Positions 1 through 8,764 of a stretch of DNA of 64,000 nucleotides are shown piece by piece (positions within the stretch are counted from its first letter, which is position 1; every line of letters begins with the position of its first letter). Below the pieces are notes generated by a model that was given only the letters and a program-made list of their open reading frames with translations, had not been told where the DNA came from and did not search any database. Location: assembly GCA_910588375.1 (NCBI GenBank), contig CAJUQA010000019.1:3578-67577 (forward strand), given 5' to 3'. The stretch is from an uncultured Odoribacter sp. GTDB taxonomy: Bacteria; Bacteroidota; Bacteroidia; Bacteroidales; Marinifilaceae. The position numbers were made by a program, and so were the translations under genes.

Positions 1-1632
1 TAATATCTGGGTTTCTCCGTTGACGAAACGTCGCATTTCTTCGTCTTTGTCAACGGCTTTCATTTTGCCGTGCACCATGCTGGTGGAGAAACCGCGCGGG
101 AGAAAATATCGATTTACCTTGTCGTAGCCGTCTTCTAGGTTTTGGAAATCCATCTTTTCGGATTCTGAGATGAGCGGATAGACGATATAGGCTTGTCTGC
201 CTTTGTTCAGTTCTTGTTCGATGAACCGGAATACTTCGTTTTGTTTCTTTTCGTAGCAATGGAGGGTGGTAATGGGCTTGCGTCCCGGGGGCAGTTCGTC
301 AATAACCGAAACGTCCAGGTCGCCGTAGAGGGTCATGGCCAGGGTGCGGGGAATGGGGGTCGCTGTCATTACCAGTACATGGGGGGGGATGTTGTTTTTG
401 TGCCAGAGTTTGGCTCTTTGTGCCACCCCGAACCGGTGTTGTTCATCGATGATGACAAGTCCCACGTTGTTGAATGCGACGACGTCTTCCAGCAGGGCGT
501 GTGTCCCGATGATGATTTGTAATGAGCCGTCGGTCAATTGTTCGTGTATCAAAGTGCGTTCTTTCTTTTTAGTCGAACCGGTAAGGAGGGCAATGCTGAT
601 ATTCAGTCCTTTCAGTAATTCGGTGATGGTGGCGAAATGCTGGTTGGCTAAAATTTCGGTCGGAGCCATCAGGCAGGTTTGGTAGTGGTTGTCGAGCGCC
701 ATGAGCATGCACATGACGGCTACGAGTGTTTTGCCGCTACCGACGTCGCCTTGTAGCAAACGGTTCATTTGTCTGCCGCTGCCGCAGTCCTGGCGGATTT
801 CTTTGATAACTCTTTTTTGGGCATTGGTCAGCGGGAAGGGAAGATATTGGTTGTAGAAGCCGTTGAAATAATCTCCGATGAGCGGGAAGGTACATCCTTT
901 GAAATATGTTTTACGCTTGTATTTCAGCTTCAATATGTTGAGCTGGATATAAAAGAGTTCTTCAAATTTCAGCCGGAAGGTGGCTTTGCGTAGCATTTCC
1001 GGGGAGGAGGGGAAATGGATGTTGTATAAAGCGTCGTGGAGGTATATCAGTTTGTATTTTTGCAAAAACCAGTTCGGCAAGGTTTCAGGGATTTTTCCGT
1101 TCAGATGCTGGAAAATGGCGGCCTGCATTTTGCTGATGGCTTTTGAGTTCAGAAAAGCTTTTTTCATCTTTTCCGTTGTCGGATAAACAGCTTGAAAGCC
1201 TACTAAGAGGTTGGATATTTTTTCGAAATTGTCAATTTCCGGATGGACGATGTTGATTTTGCGGTTGAAAGAGGAGGGTTGCCCGAAAATCAGGTATTCT
1301 TTGTTGGCTTCAATCTGGCTGGGCAGGTATTTCAGGCCTTTGAACCATACGAGTTCCAGTTCTCCGCTTTCGTCATAGGCAGTGGCGGTCATACGCTGGC
1401 TTTTTCCTGTCCCCACCATTTTCAAGTCACGGATGCGTGCTTTGATTTGGATGTACGGGAGTTGTGGATTCAGTTCCTGGATGGTGTAAATGCGCGAACG
1501 GTCGATATAGCGGTAGGGGATATGGTATAACAGGTCCTCATAGCTTTCGATGTTGAGTTCCTCACGCAGTATGGCTGCTTTTTTTTCGCCGACACCGGGC
1601 AGGTATTTGATATTTAAGCCAGATATTTCCAA
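1..1632 (-). CDS. recG: ATP-dependent DNA helicase RecG (C-terminus beyond window)
   Basis: RecG is a superfamily 2 helicase that drives branch migration and remodels stalled forks. Translating the minus strand gives an N-terminal wedge region (with LPGVGEKKAAIL near the start), the Walker A segment LLQGDVGSGKT (about 726-760) and the DExH-type box VIIDEQHRFG (about 430-460). The reading frame runs off the left edge, so the C-terminal helicase lobe is incomplete here. No in-frame ATG lies near the conserved N-terminus. The best candidate start is the TTG at 1630-1632, about six codons before the conserved IKYLPGVG region, but the frame is open further upstream, so the start is uncertain. The next gene is divergent. 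Confidence 0.93.
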   Translation of the reverse strand, partial: MEISGLNIKYLPGVGEKKAAILREELNIESYEDLLYHIPYRYIDRSRIYTIQELNPQLPYIQIKARIRDLKMVGTGKSQRMTATAYDESGELELVWFKGLKYLPSQIEANKEYLIFGQPSSFNRKINIVHPEIDNFEKISNLLVGFQAVYPTTEKMKKAFLNSKAISKMQAAIFQHLNGKIPETLPNWFLQKYKLIYLHDALYNIHFPSSPEMLRKATFRLKFEELFYIQLNILKLKYKRKTYFKGCTFPLIGDYFNGFYNQYLPFPLTNAQKRVIKEIRQDCGSGRQMNRLLQGDVGSGKTLVAVMCMLMALDNHYQTCLMAPTEILANQHFATITELLKGLNISIALLTGSTKKKERTLIHEQLTDGSLQIIIGTHALLEDVVAFNNVGLVIIDEQHRFGVAQRAKLWHKNNIPPHVLVMTATPIPRTLAMTLYGDLDVSVIDELPPGRKPITTLHCYEKKQNEVFRFIEQELNKGRQAYIVYPLISESEKMDFQNLEDGYDKVNRYFLPRGFSTSMVHGKMKAVDKDEEMRRFVNGETQIL

Positions 1633-1777
1633 TTGTTCCGCAGGATTCTGTTTTATCGGAGAACGAAAGTAAAAAAAATATGTGAGTTCGTTTAGGAAGT
1701 CGGAAATATATTTTATTTTCGTTAGTAATTTGTATGTGAGAGGCGGTTTTCCCTGCCACAGGGTCAAATATATAAAG

Positions 1778-2359
1778 ATGATTGGTACGTATCTGAAAGA
1801 AAGAGTGAAACATGCTGTCCGTTTCAGACACAAACGGGGATTTGGGGTGCATTCTCCTTTTATGTTTAATTTTATATTGAATGTAATCAGGGATCGGCGT
1901 CATACATTTGTTTATCCGGAAGGAGTGGAACGACAGAAAGGAATCGGGCACCGGGAACGGCGTTTTTATCGTTTGTTGTTCAGGATGGCCGTGTTTCTGA
2001 AAGTGCGGAGCGTGGTTTGTTTCACGCAGAAGCGTGAGATGCTCGACCTTTATTTGCAAAATGCGGGAAGTGCCGGACAGGTAGAATATAATTGTCTGGA
2101 AGCTGTTGGAAATGCGGATATGGTCTATGTCGGGCGGGAATGCCGGACTTTGTTGAAAGGCAGGGACAAGGAGTTGGGGGAAATGGCAGGAGGAAGGAAA
2201 CAATGTATCGTGATTTCCGATATACATAAGAACCGCTTTAATGCTTCGCTTTGGCGTTTGCTGGCTGGCAAAGCGAATGTGAGGGTGGATATGATGTGGT
2301 ATGGCGTTTTGCTGTTTGATGAGAAGTTGCAAAAGGGAAGCTATCATGTGATGTTGTAG
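1778..2359 (+). CDS. degenerate class I methyltransferase-like protein
   Basis: About 193 residues from the ATG at 1778. An upstream GTG at 1682 would add 32 unconserved residues. The N-terminus carries RGFGVHSPF, the hallmark of a Bacteroidetes family of SAM-dependent methyltransferase-like proteins. The C-terminus (CIVISDIHKNRFNASLW, then a VRVDMMWYGVLLF segment) matches the end of that family as I remember it. The middle is short and I see no glycine-rich SAM-binding loop where one is expected (VRSVVCFTQKREMLDLYL). It may have lost cofactor binding, so function is unknown. It lies 24 bp upstream of the cobalamin adenosyltransferase and is probably cotranscribed with it. Confidence 0.6.
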   Translation: MIGTYLKERVKHAVRFRHKRGFGVHSPFMFNFILNVIRDRRHTFVYPEGVERQKGIGHRERRFYRLLFRMAVFLKVRSVVCFTQKREMLDLYLQNAGSAGQVEYNCLEAVGNADMVYVGRECRTLLKGRDKELGEMAGGRKQCIVISDIHKNRFNASLWRLLAGKANVRVDMMWYGVLLFDEKLQKGSYHVML

Positions 2360-2383
2360 AACGGGATTATAAACTGGGGAAAA

Positions 2384-2938
2384 ATGAAAATTTATACAAA
2401 AACCGGAGATAAGGGGCAGACTTCTTTGATTGGAGGAACCCGTGTAGCGAAAAACAGCGTCCGTTTGGAGGCTTATGGAACTGTCGATGAATTAAACAGT
2501 TATCTGGGGCTGATTCGTTCTTTTCCTATTGCGCCGGAGTTGACCGACCAGCTGATTGTGATACAGAATATTCTTTTTTCCGTTGGCGGAAATTTGGCGA
2601 CAGATACGTCGGTCAAGGAGGTCAGGAGCGGATTGGTGGTTACGGATGAGGATATTGCTTTTTTGGAAAGGGCCATGGACCGGATGGACGAAACGCTACC
2701 TGCCATGACTCATTTTATACTGCCGGGAGGGGAGCAGGCGTCGTCGTTTGCACATATAGCGCGGACGGTTTGCCGGAGGGCGGAAAGACGGGTGTTGGAT
2801 GTTGCTGCACAGTATGACGTGGACGAGAGGGTAATTCGTTATATAAACCGGCTTTCCGATTATCTTTTCGTGTTGGCAAGGAAGATTGCATTTGATGCGG
2901 GAGCAGAGGAGTTGAAGTGGGAGGTTTTCCGGAAATGA
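2384..2938 (+). CDS. PduO-type cob(I)alamin adenosyltransferase
   Basis: Transfers the 5'-deoxyadenosyl group of ATP to cob(I)alamin, making adenosylcobalamin in the cytoplasm. The 184-residue protein has the usual length and the N-terminal ATP-binding signature KIYTKTGDKGQTSLIGG, followed by YGTVDELNSYLGL. The conserved C-terminal half contains RRAERRV and the YINRLSDYLFVLAR segment. Bacteroidales typically use this cofactor for methylmalonyl-CoA mutase and other enzymes. It sits in a three-gene forward run (1778-4110). The family assignment is firm; the physiological partner is not visible in the window. Confidence 0.95.
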   Translation: MKIYTKTGDKGQTSLIGGTRVAKNSVRLEAYGTVDELNSYLGLIRSFPIAPELTDQLIVIQNILFSVGGNLATDTSVKEVRSGLVVTDEDIAFLERAMDRMDETLPAMTHFILPGGEQASSFAHIARTVCRRAERRVLDVAAQYDVDERVIRYINRLSDYLFVLARKIAFDAGAEELKWEVFRK

Positions 2939-2991
2939 GGAATTTGGGTGGAATAGCGGTAAGTCCGGAGAAAAGGGTAGATTGATGGAAT

Positions 2992-4110
2992 ATGAAATAT
3001 AGGGTCTGTATTGCAGAGGGACAAAGTTTCGATTCACTGATAAGTGAAATTTTAAGAGTTTGCGGGACGGCTGGGCAGGTGGTTCGTTTGGTGTTTTTTG
3101 GTGCTTCTCAGAATAATGTTGATTATCAGAGGCAACGGCAGGAGATTGGGCGGCAGGTGCGTTCGTGTTTCGGCTCCCGTTGTCCGGCTTATAGTTATGT
3201 CGCACAGAAGTCTTTGACGGCAGATTGGGCTGTGGAGGCCTACTGTGTCGATGATTTATTTGAAGGAAGTGTTTTATATAAAGAGTGTGGGAATTTGCCT
3301 TATGTGATTTTGCAGGGAGAAAGTTGTAGCGAACTAATTGCCGGCGGAGTGAGTGGGGAGGATGTGGATGCTCCGGTCAGAAAGCAGTCGGAAGAAGCTA
3401 TGGAGCAGATGGGGAGGATTTTGGCGGAGGAAGGGTTTGAGGTGGATGGAATTGTACGGCAATGGAATTATTTGGAGCGTATTACGGAGTTTGACGGGGA
3501 TTGTCAGCGTTATCAGGAATTTAATGAAGCCCGAAGTGGTTTTTATGCTTCGGCTGCTTGGAGTAACGGGTATCCTGCCGCTACAGGTATCGGTATGCAG
3601 AGGGGCGGAGTTGTGATTGATTTTACTGCCGTAAAATCGGAAAGGTGTCTGAGCCTGCCTTTGGACAATGCTTTGCAGGTTGCAGCGCATGCTTATTCTC
3701 AGCAGGTGTTGCAGGGAAGGTTGTCGGAGGATTTGGGAAAGATTACTCCTAAATTTGAGCGGGCACGAGTGGTTGATTCGGGAGACGAGAGGATGATTTA
3801 TGTATCGGGAACGGCTGCCATTCGTGGAGAGCAGAGTTTGAAAGGTGTCGGAGTGGTGGCGCAAGTGGAGATAACTCTGGAGAATATCCGTTATCTGATT
3901 TCCGGGGAAAATTTACAGAAAAAAGGAATAATAGGGGAAGGCGAGTTGGTGATGGTTCGGGTATATCTGAAATATGCGGACGATTTGGAGGCTGTGAAAG
4001 CATGTATCGGAGAGCGATTGCCGGAAGTTCCAGTCATTTATCTGCTGGCGGATGTCTGTCGTGAAGAGTTGCTGGTGGAAGTGGAAGGAATAGCGAGGGT
4101 AAAGGCGTAG
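2992..4110 (+). CDS. chorismatase-like protein (FkbO/Hyg5/XanB2 type, RidA-like fold)
   Basis: The 372-residue protein resembles chorismatases, which convert chorismate to hydroxybenzoate or dihydroxy acids and share a fold with RidA. Segments that suggest this are YLERITEFDGDCQRYQEFNEAR (about residues 160-181), NGYPAATGIGM (about 198-208) and SGTAAIRGEQS followed by GVVAQVEITLENIRYLI in the C-terminal half, which matches the family's SGTAS and Q-x-E-x-T-x-x-N signatures. No signal peptide is visible. It follows the adenosyltransferase after 53 bp and ends just before a strong terminator. An alternative reading is a RidA-family protein of other function. The family call rests on recalled motifs; the reaction is inferred. 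Confidence 0.55.
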   Translation: MKYRVCIAEGQSFDSLISEILRVCGTAGQVVRLVFFGASQNNVDYQRQRQEIGRQVRSCFGSRCPAYSYVAQKSLTADWAVEAYCVDDLFEGSVLYKECGNLPYVILQGESCSELIAGGVSGEDVDAPVRKQSEEAMEQMGRILAEEGFEVDGIVRQWNYLERITEFDGDCQRYQEFNEARSGFYASAAWSNGYPAATGIGMQRGGVVIDFTAVKSERCLSLPLDNALQVAAHAYSQQVLQGRLSEDLGKITPKFERARVVDSGDERMIYVSGTAAIRGEQSLKGVGVVAQVEITLENIRYLISGENLQKKGIIGEGELVMVRVYLKYADDLEAVKACIGERLPEVPVIYLLADVCREELLVEVEGIARVKA

Positions 4111-4118
4111 TAAAAGGA

Positions 4119-4161
4119 AAAGAGCCGGAAAAGTGATTGTCACTTTTTCGGCTCTTTTTTT
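4119..4161 (+). terminator. intrinsic terminator after the chorismatase-like gene
   Basis: A 17-bp stem (AAGAGCCGGAAAAGTGA with its near-perfect complement, one G-T wobble) closes a 3-nt loop and is followed by a run of seven T. It begins 9 bp after the stop codon. The left arm is preceded by an A-rich stretch, so it may also stop the convergent GH84 gene, whose stop codon is at 4169. Confidence 0.9.
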
Positions 4162-4168
4162 GTGTCTT

Positions 4169-6688
4169 TTATTTTTTATTTATCAGTTCATACAGATGGA
4201 GCGGTGTGGAGGTGGTGATTTCCAGCCGGAGGGTGGTTATGTTTTCCGGACAGGTAAATACTCCGAATGCAGAATGAATGGTTCCCAGTTCGGTTTCTTG
4301 TTTCCGTTCTGTTTTGCCTGTAATTTTTATTGTTGCTCCCGTTTTTAAATCAGACAATAGAATGAAGTCTGTTTGTTTGTGGGCAGACGGATTGCTGATT
4401 TCGATGGATTGTGATTGGTCAATCCGGTAGGCTGAACTGAGTTTTCGGTCTTCCGTGAGCGCCATGTTGTTGGAGCCATCAAGAAGTTGTGGGGATTGTA
4501 AGCTGAATTTTTTCAGGTATATTTCCCGGGTTTGGCGGCTGTTGTTGATAAAGCGTATGTATTTGAAAGAATGGTTTTCCGGTATTTGTACCGTTATGTC
4601 TCTTTCTTTTTCTTCGGCTTGCAACGGTTCCCAGATTTTACCGTCTGTGGATATTTCTATGGCACCCCATCGGAGGGCTGCCGGTATGTTCAGGTTGATT
4701 TCGAGTAGGGCGCGGGAGAGCGGGTAAGGGAGGGCAATCCCGAAATATTGTTTGGGAGCCATGCGGATTACTTCCAGCGCGGGTGAAATGGAAAGGGTTT
4801 CTTTGTCGTTTTGTATCGGCAGGTTCTGGATCTGCTGGATGGTGGTGAATACTTCTGCGTTGGTGGCAGATGGTTTGAGGTTTTTTCCTTTGAAAAGATG
4901 TTGCTCACTGATGGTACGGATGCTGTCCACAAACGGCTGCATGATTAAGGAACCGGTTTTGACTCCCGGTTGGTAGGGATTTTGGTTGTAGGTTTTATCA
5001 ATTTGTCTGCGCTGTTGGGCGAGTTCCTGTAGTTCCAGGTATTTTTGCCAGTATGCTTCAGTTAGGCCGCCGGAGGTCAGAGTCGCTAAGTCCAGGGCTT
5101 TCTGTCCGGCTTTTCCCAGGATTTCGAATTGTGTGAGCCAGGGCTGGATTTCATGCACCAGTGTCGGGTTGTCATTGGAAGCAATGATTTGCGCCGGGGC
5201 TTCGGCTATTTTTTTATATTCGGACCGGATGCGTTCCAGTGTGTTTTGTGCGATTTGTCCCTGTTTGAATGTGGAGAGGAATTGTTCCATTTCGGTTTTG
5301 ATTTCTACAGATTCATCCCGTCTGTAGCGATGACCGTTTTTGCCTAAATCCGAGTTGTGGGAGGCAAAGGTGTGCAGGGCTGCCGTGGCTGTGGGCATGA
5401 CATTGTGTAGTGCGGCTTTCCAAGCGCTTTCGGAATTGTATTTTGCCGGATTCCAGGAGTAGTCGGCTACACCGAAAATAGCGATTTTGGAGGCTTCGGC
5501 GCGTTCCATGGGGTTGGATACGAAACCGGACATGAGCGGACCTGCCTGTAAGTCCAGTCCGTATGCCGGTCCCATCAGGAGATGGTCACGTACGTAGTCG
5601 TTGACGGGAAAATTCCACCAGACGTATGCCGGGCGTTTGATGCGTTTGTTGATCCATTCCAGGCCGGTGCAGGTGATGTCTGAGATGACGCGGTCGCCTG
5701 TCCACATAATCATGATGGAAGGATGCAGTTTTTCTCCCAGGATGTCGAGATAGGTGCCTTCTTTGGGGTTTGACCAGCTTTTGTTGTATTCGGTCGGGCA
5801 CATAATCAGAGGCGTTACGTCGCCTTTGGGGGCAATAAACCGTTCCTGAATGATATTCAGTAATTCCGCCTGCCGGTTGGGGTCGGTACCTTCGCCCGAA
5901 ATGTCATCAAAGAAAACGGCAAAAGAGCGTACGCCCAGTTCGTACATTTTTTCAAATTTATCCAAGAGAGCCTGCCGGTCCTGTTCATTCCACCGGATGT
6001 CCTTTCCCGGATGGATGGCCCATACGAAGTCTACTTTGTTGGCTTTGGACAGTTTTACCAGTTCGCTGATTTGGCGGGCTTCCTGCTGGGGATATGGTTT
6101 CCGCCAGTCGGGGGAGCTGTGGTAGGGGTCGTCTTTCGGACCGTAAATGTAGGTGTTGAGTTTGTTTTCTCCGTAAAATTGGAGTTGCCGGATGCGGTCT
6201 TCATGGCTCCAGGGCTGTCCGTAAAAGCCTTCCACGACTCCACGGTAGGCAATTGCGGGGAAATCTTTTATTTCAATTTCCGGCAGGGTATTGCCGTTTA
6301 AAAGTTGTTTCAGGGTCTGGACGGCATAGAATGTGCCTTTTTCGTCGTGTCCGGCGATAATCATTTGTTCTGGTTGTATGGACAGATAGTATCCTCCGCT
6401 GATTTCGGGAATCTGACGGATGTATTTTTTTACGGCTTTGTCACCTCGTTCCCCGATATGGATGGTGTAATTCTTTTTTTGTTTTCCTGTGTTGAAAAGC
6501 TGACAGAGCTGTTTTATAGCAGTTGAATCGGCTTCATTGCTTCCGTTGAGAAAGACGGGAGAATGGAGGGTAATCGTTTTCCCAGTCTGTTTTACCGATT
6601 GAGGTGTCGGATAAATTTTGTTTTTGGAAGCAAATAGGCAATGAGTTGTCGCCAGACAACACAGTAATAAGAGAATTCTGATATTCAT
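4169..6688 (-). CDS. GH84 beta-N-acetylglucosaminidase (O-GlcNAcase-like, secreted)
   Basis: The 839-residue protein cleaves terminal beta-GlcNAc, probably from host or dietary glycans, by substrate-assisted catalysis. Residues 1-20 form a signal peptide (hydrophobic core ILLLLCCLATTHCLFA). A GH20b-like N-terminal domain follows, then the GH84 barrel from about residue 150 (YRGVVEGFYGQPWSHEDR). The adjacent catalytic aspartates lie in FAVFFDDISGEG. MCPTEYNKSWSNP, IMWTGDRVISDIT and NFPVNDYVRDHL closely match what I recall of Bacteroides thetaiotaomicron BT_4395. A helical domain follows, and the last roughly 140 residues form a beta-rich extension. It stands alone and is divergent from the ABC-F gene. 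No polysaccharide-utilisation partners are adjacent. Confidence 0.95.
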   Translation of the reverse strand: MNIRILLLLCCLATTHCLFASKNKIYPTPQSVKQTGKTITLHSPVFLNGSNEADSTAIKQLCQLFNTGKQKKNYTIHIGERGDKAVKKYIRQIPEISGGYYLSIQPEQMIIAGHDEKGTFYAVQTLKQLLNGNTLPEIEIKDFPAIAYRGVVEGFYGQPWSHEDRIRQLQFYGENKLNTYIYGPKDDPYHSSPDWRKPYPQQEARQISELVKLSKANKVDFVWAIHPGKDIRWNEQDRQALLDKFEKMYELGVRSFAVFFDDISGEGTDPNRQAELLNIIQERFIAPKGDVTPLIMCPTEYNKSWSNPKEGTYLDILGEKLHPSIMIMWTGDRVISDITCTGLEWINKRIKRPAYVWWNFPVNDYVRDHLLMGPAYGLDLQAGPLMSGFVSNPMERAEASKIAIFGVADYSWNPAKYNSESAWKAALHNVMPTATAALHTFASHNSDLGKNGHRYRRDESVEIKTEMEQFLSTFKQGQIAQNTLERIRSEYKKIAEAPAQIIASNDNPTLVHEIQPWLTQFEILGKAGQKALDLATLTSGGLTEAYWQKYLELQELAQQRRQIDKTYNQNPYQPGVKTGSLIMQPFVDSIRTISEQHLFKGKNLKPSATNAEVFTTIQQIQNLPIQNDKETLSISPALEVIRMAPKQYFGIALPYPLSRALLEINLNIPAALRWGAIEISTDGKIWEPLQAEEKERDITVQIPENHSFKYIRFINNSRQTREIYLKKFSLQSPQLLDGSNNMALTEDRKLSSAYRIDQSQSIEISNPSAHKQTDFILLSDLKTGATIKITGKTERKQETELGTIHSAFGVFTCPENITTLRLEITTSTPLHLYELINKK

Positions 6689-6758
6689 TTCGACTTTAAT
6701 TAGGATTGGTTTCAGAAATCAAAGATAGTAAAAAATCAATCCTTTAGGCTTTATTTGC

Positions 6759-6766
6759 TATCTTTG
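6759..6766 (+). promoter_or_regulatory. Bacteroidetes -7 box TATCTTTG
   Basis: TATCTTTG fits the Bacteroidetes sigma-ABfr -7 consensus TAnnTTTG exactly and lies 24 bp before the ATG of the ABC-F gene. I see no clear -33 TTTG at the expected spacing. It also lies in the divergent interval shared with the GH84 gene. Confidence 0.6.
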
Positions 6767-6790
6767 TGCGGGATTTTATTTTCCAGGATT

Positions 6791-8740
6791 ATGATTTCAG
6801 TAAATAATGTAAGTGTTGTTTTCGGTGGTTATACTTTGTTGGACAGGGTGTCTTTTCTGATTAATAAGAAAGACCGTATCGGTTTGACGGGAAGGAATGG
6901 GGCGGGGAAGTCTACGATGTTAAAAATATTGGCGGGAGTGAATGAGCCGACAGAAGGAACCGTTTCTAAATCGGCGGATGTCCGGATTGGCTATTTGCCT
7001 CAGACGATGGTTTATAAGGACGGTAATACGGTCCGGAAGGAGGCGGAAAAGGCGTTTGCCGATGTGTTCGCTTTGCGTGAGGAGGTGGAACGTTTGAATC
7101 TGGAGTTGGCAGAGCGTACGGATTATGAGTCGGATGCCTATGCAAAGTTGTTGCACCGTATTACGGAAAAAAATGAACAGTTGCTGATACGGGGAGAAGG
7201 AAATGTCAACGGGGAGGTGGAAGTGGTGTTGAAAGGGTTGGGATTTACTGCAGGGGATATGGAGCGGAAGTGCGAGGAGTTTAGCGGGGGATGGCGTATG
7301 CGTATCGAATTGGCGAAAATCTTGCTGGCGAGACCGGATATTTTTCTGCTGGATGAGCCGACGAATCATTTGGATATAGAGTCTATTTCCTGGTTGGAGT
7401 CGTTTTTACAGACTTATCCGGGGGCGGTGGTTCTGGTGTCTCATGATCGCGCTTTTCTGGATAATGTGACTACTCGTACGGTGGAAATTTCGTTGGGAAA
7501 GATATATGACTATAAAGTGTCCTATACGCGTTTTACGGAGTTGAGAAAGGAGAGGATTGCACAGCAGTTGAGAGCATATGAGAATCAGCAGAAACAAATT
7601 AAGGATACGGAGGATTTTATTGAACGTTTCCGGTATAAGGCGACGAAGGCGGTGCAGGTGCAGTCCCGGATTAAACAGTTGGAAAAGATTGACCGCATAG
7701 AGGTGGAGCAGGAGGATAGCGCCCGTATTAATATTCGTTTTCAGCCGGCGGTGCGTTCCGGCGAGGTGGTGGTGAGCGGGAAGGAATTGAAGAAATGTTA
7801 TGGGGATAAATTGATTTTGGAAGGGGTGAATGTCGACATTATGCGGGGGGAGAAAGTGGCGTTTGTCGGTAAAAACGGCGAAGGAAAGTCCACGCTTGTG
7901 AAAATGATAATGAATGAAATTCCTTATGAAGGAAATCTGAAAATCGGGCACAATGTAAATGTCGGGTATTTTGCCCAAAACCAGGCCGATTTGATGGATA
8001 CCCGGTTAACGGTGCTGGAAACGATAGACCGGGTGGCTGTCGGGGAAATCCGGAAGAAGATACGGGATATATTGGGAGCGTTTTTATTTTCCGGAGAGGA
8101 TGTGGACAAAAAAGTGGAGGTCTTGTCGGGAGGTGAGAGGACCCGCCTGGCGATGGTCCGTTTGTTGCTTGAACCTTATAATCTGTTGATTCTGGATGAG
8201 CCGACGAATCATCTGGATTTGCGTACTAAAGATATATTGAAGGAAGCGCTGCGTAATTTTGAGGGGACGGTGATTGTGGTTTCGCACGACAGGGATTTTC
8301 TGACGGGATTAGCGGATAAGGTGTTTGAGTTTGCTAATCATGGCATCAAGGAATATTTGGGCGGAGTGAATGATTTTCTGGAAGCCAAGAAAGTGGCTTG
8401 TTTCAGTGAATATGAGAAGTGGAAGAAACAGAATCAGGGAACAGGATCGAAGGAAGCGGGGGAAGAAAAGGAGGGAAGTGAAAGCCGGATGTCGTTTGAG
8501 GAGCGCAAGCAATGGAACCGGGAGATAAAAAAAGCCGAACAGCAGATTGAGCGGTGGGAGAAGGAGATTGCGATGTGGGAAGAAAAGATTGCGGAGATGG
8601 AAAACCACATGGCAGAGGGACAGAGTGGGGAGCAGCTTTATAAAGAGTATGACGAGGCTCGGAAAATGCTGGACCGTTGTATGGAGGAGTGGGAACAGGC
8701 TCATGAGAAGCTGGAAAGTATCAAAGGGAGTGAAAGTTAA
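6791..8740 (+). CDS. ABC-F family ATPase (ribosome-associated type)
   Basis: A soluble protein of 649 residues with two ABC domains and no membrane segments. ABC-F proteins act on the ribosome in translation or antibiotic protection rather than in transport. Domain 1 has GRNGAGKST and a signature (EEFSGGWRMRIELAKILLA) leading to LLDEPTNHLD. Domain 2 has GKNGEGKST, LSGGERTRLAMVRLLL and a second LDEPTNHLD. A charged inter-domain linker lies around residues 230-320. The C-terminal 130 residues are a coiled coil rich in Glu, Lys and Trp, as in Uup-type members. The ATG at 6791 is preferred over the upstream TTG at 6755 because the TTG overlaps the promoter box. Confidence 0.93.
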   Translation: MISVNNVSVVFGGYTLLDRVSFLINKKDRIGLTGRNGAGKSTMLKILAGVNEPTEGTVSKSADVRIGYLPQTMVYKDGNTVRKEAEKAFADVFALREEVERLNLELAERTDYESDAYAKLLHRITEKNEQLLIRGEGNVNGEVEVVLKGLGFTAGDMERKCEEFSGGWRMRIELAKILLARPDIFLLDEPTNHLDIESISWLESFLQTYPGAVVLVSHDRAFLDNVTTRTVEISLGKIYDYKVSYTRFTELRKERIAQQLRAYENQQKQIKDTEDFIERFRYKATKAVQVQSRIKQLEKIDRIEVEQEDSARINIRFQPAVRSGEVVVSGKELKKCYGDKLILEGVNVDIMRGEKVAFVGKNGEGKSTLVKMIMNEIPYEGNLKIGHNVNVGYFAQNQADLMDTRLTVLETIDRVAVGEIRKKIRDILGAFLFSGEDVDKKVEVLSGGERTRLAMVRLLLEPYNLLILDEPTNHLDLRTKDILKEALRNFEGTVIVVSHDRDFLTGLADKVFEFANHGIKEYLGGVNDFLEAKKVACFSEYEKWKKQNQGTGSKEAGEEKEGSESRMSFEERKQWNREIKKAEQQIERWEKEIAMWEEKIAEMENHMAEGQSGEQLYKEYDEARKMLDRCMEEWEQAHEKLESIKGSES

Positions 8741-8764
8741 TATTAATTCATCAAGAAAGATAAT

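Noticed and set aside
1562..2347. 261-codon minus-strand ORF opposite the methyltransferase-like gene
   Set aside because: Antisense shadow; no family features, and the plus-strand frame has family motifs.
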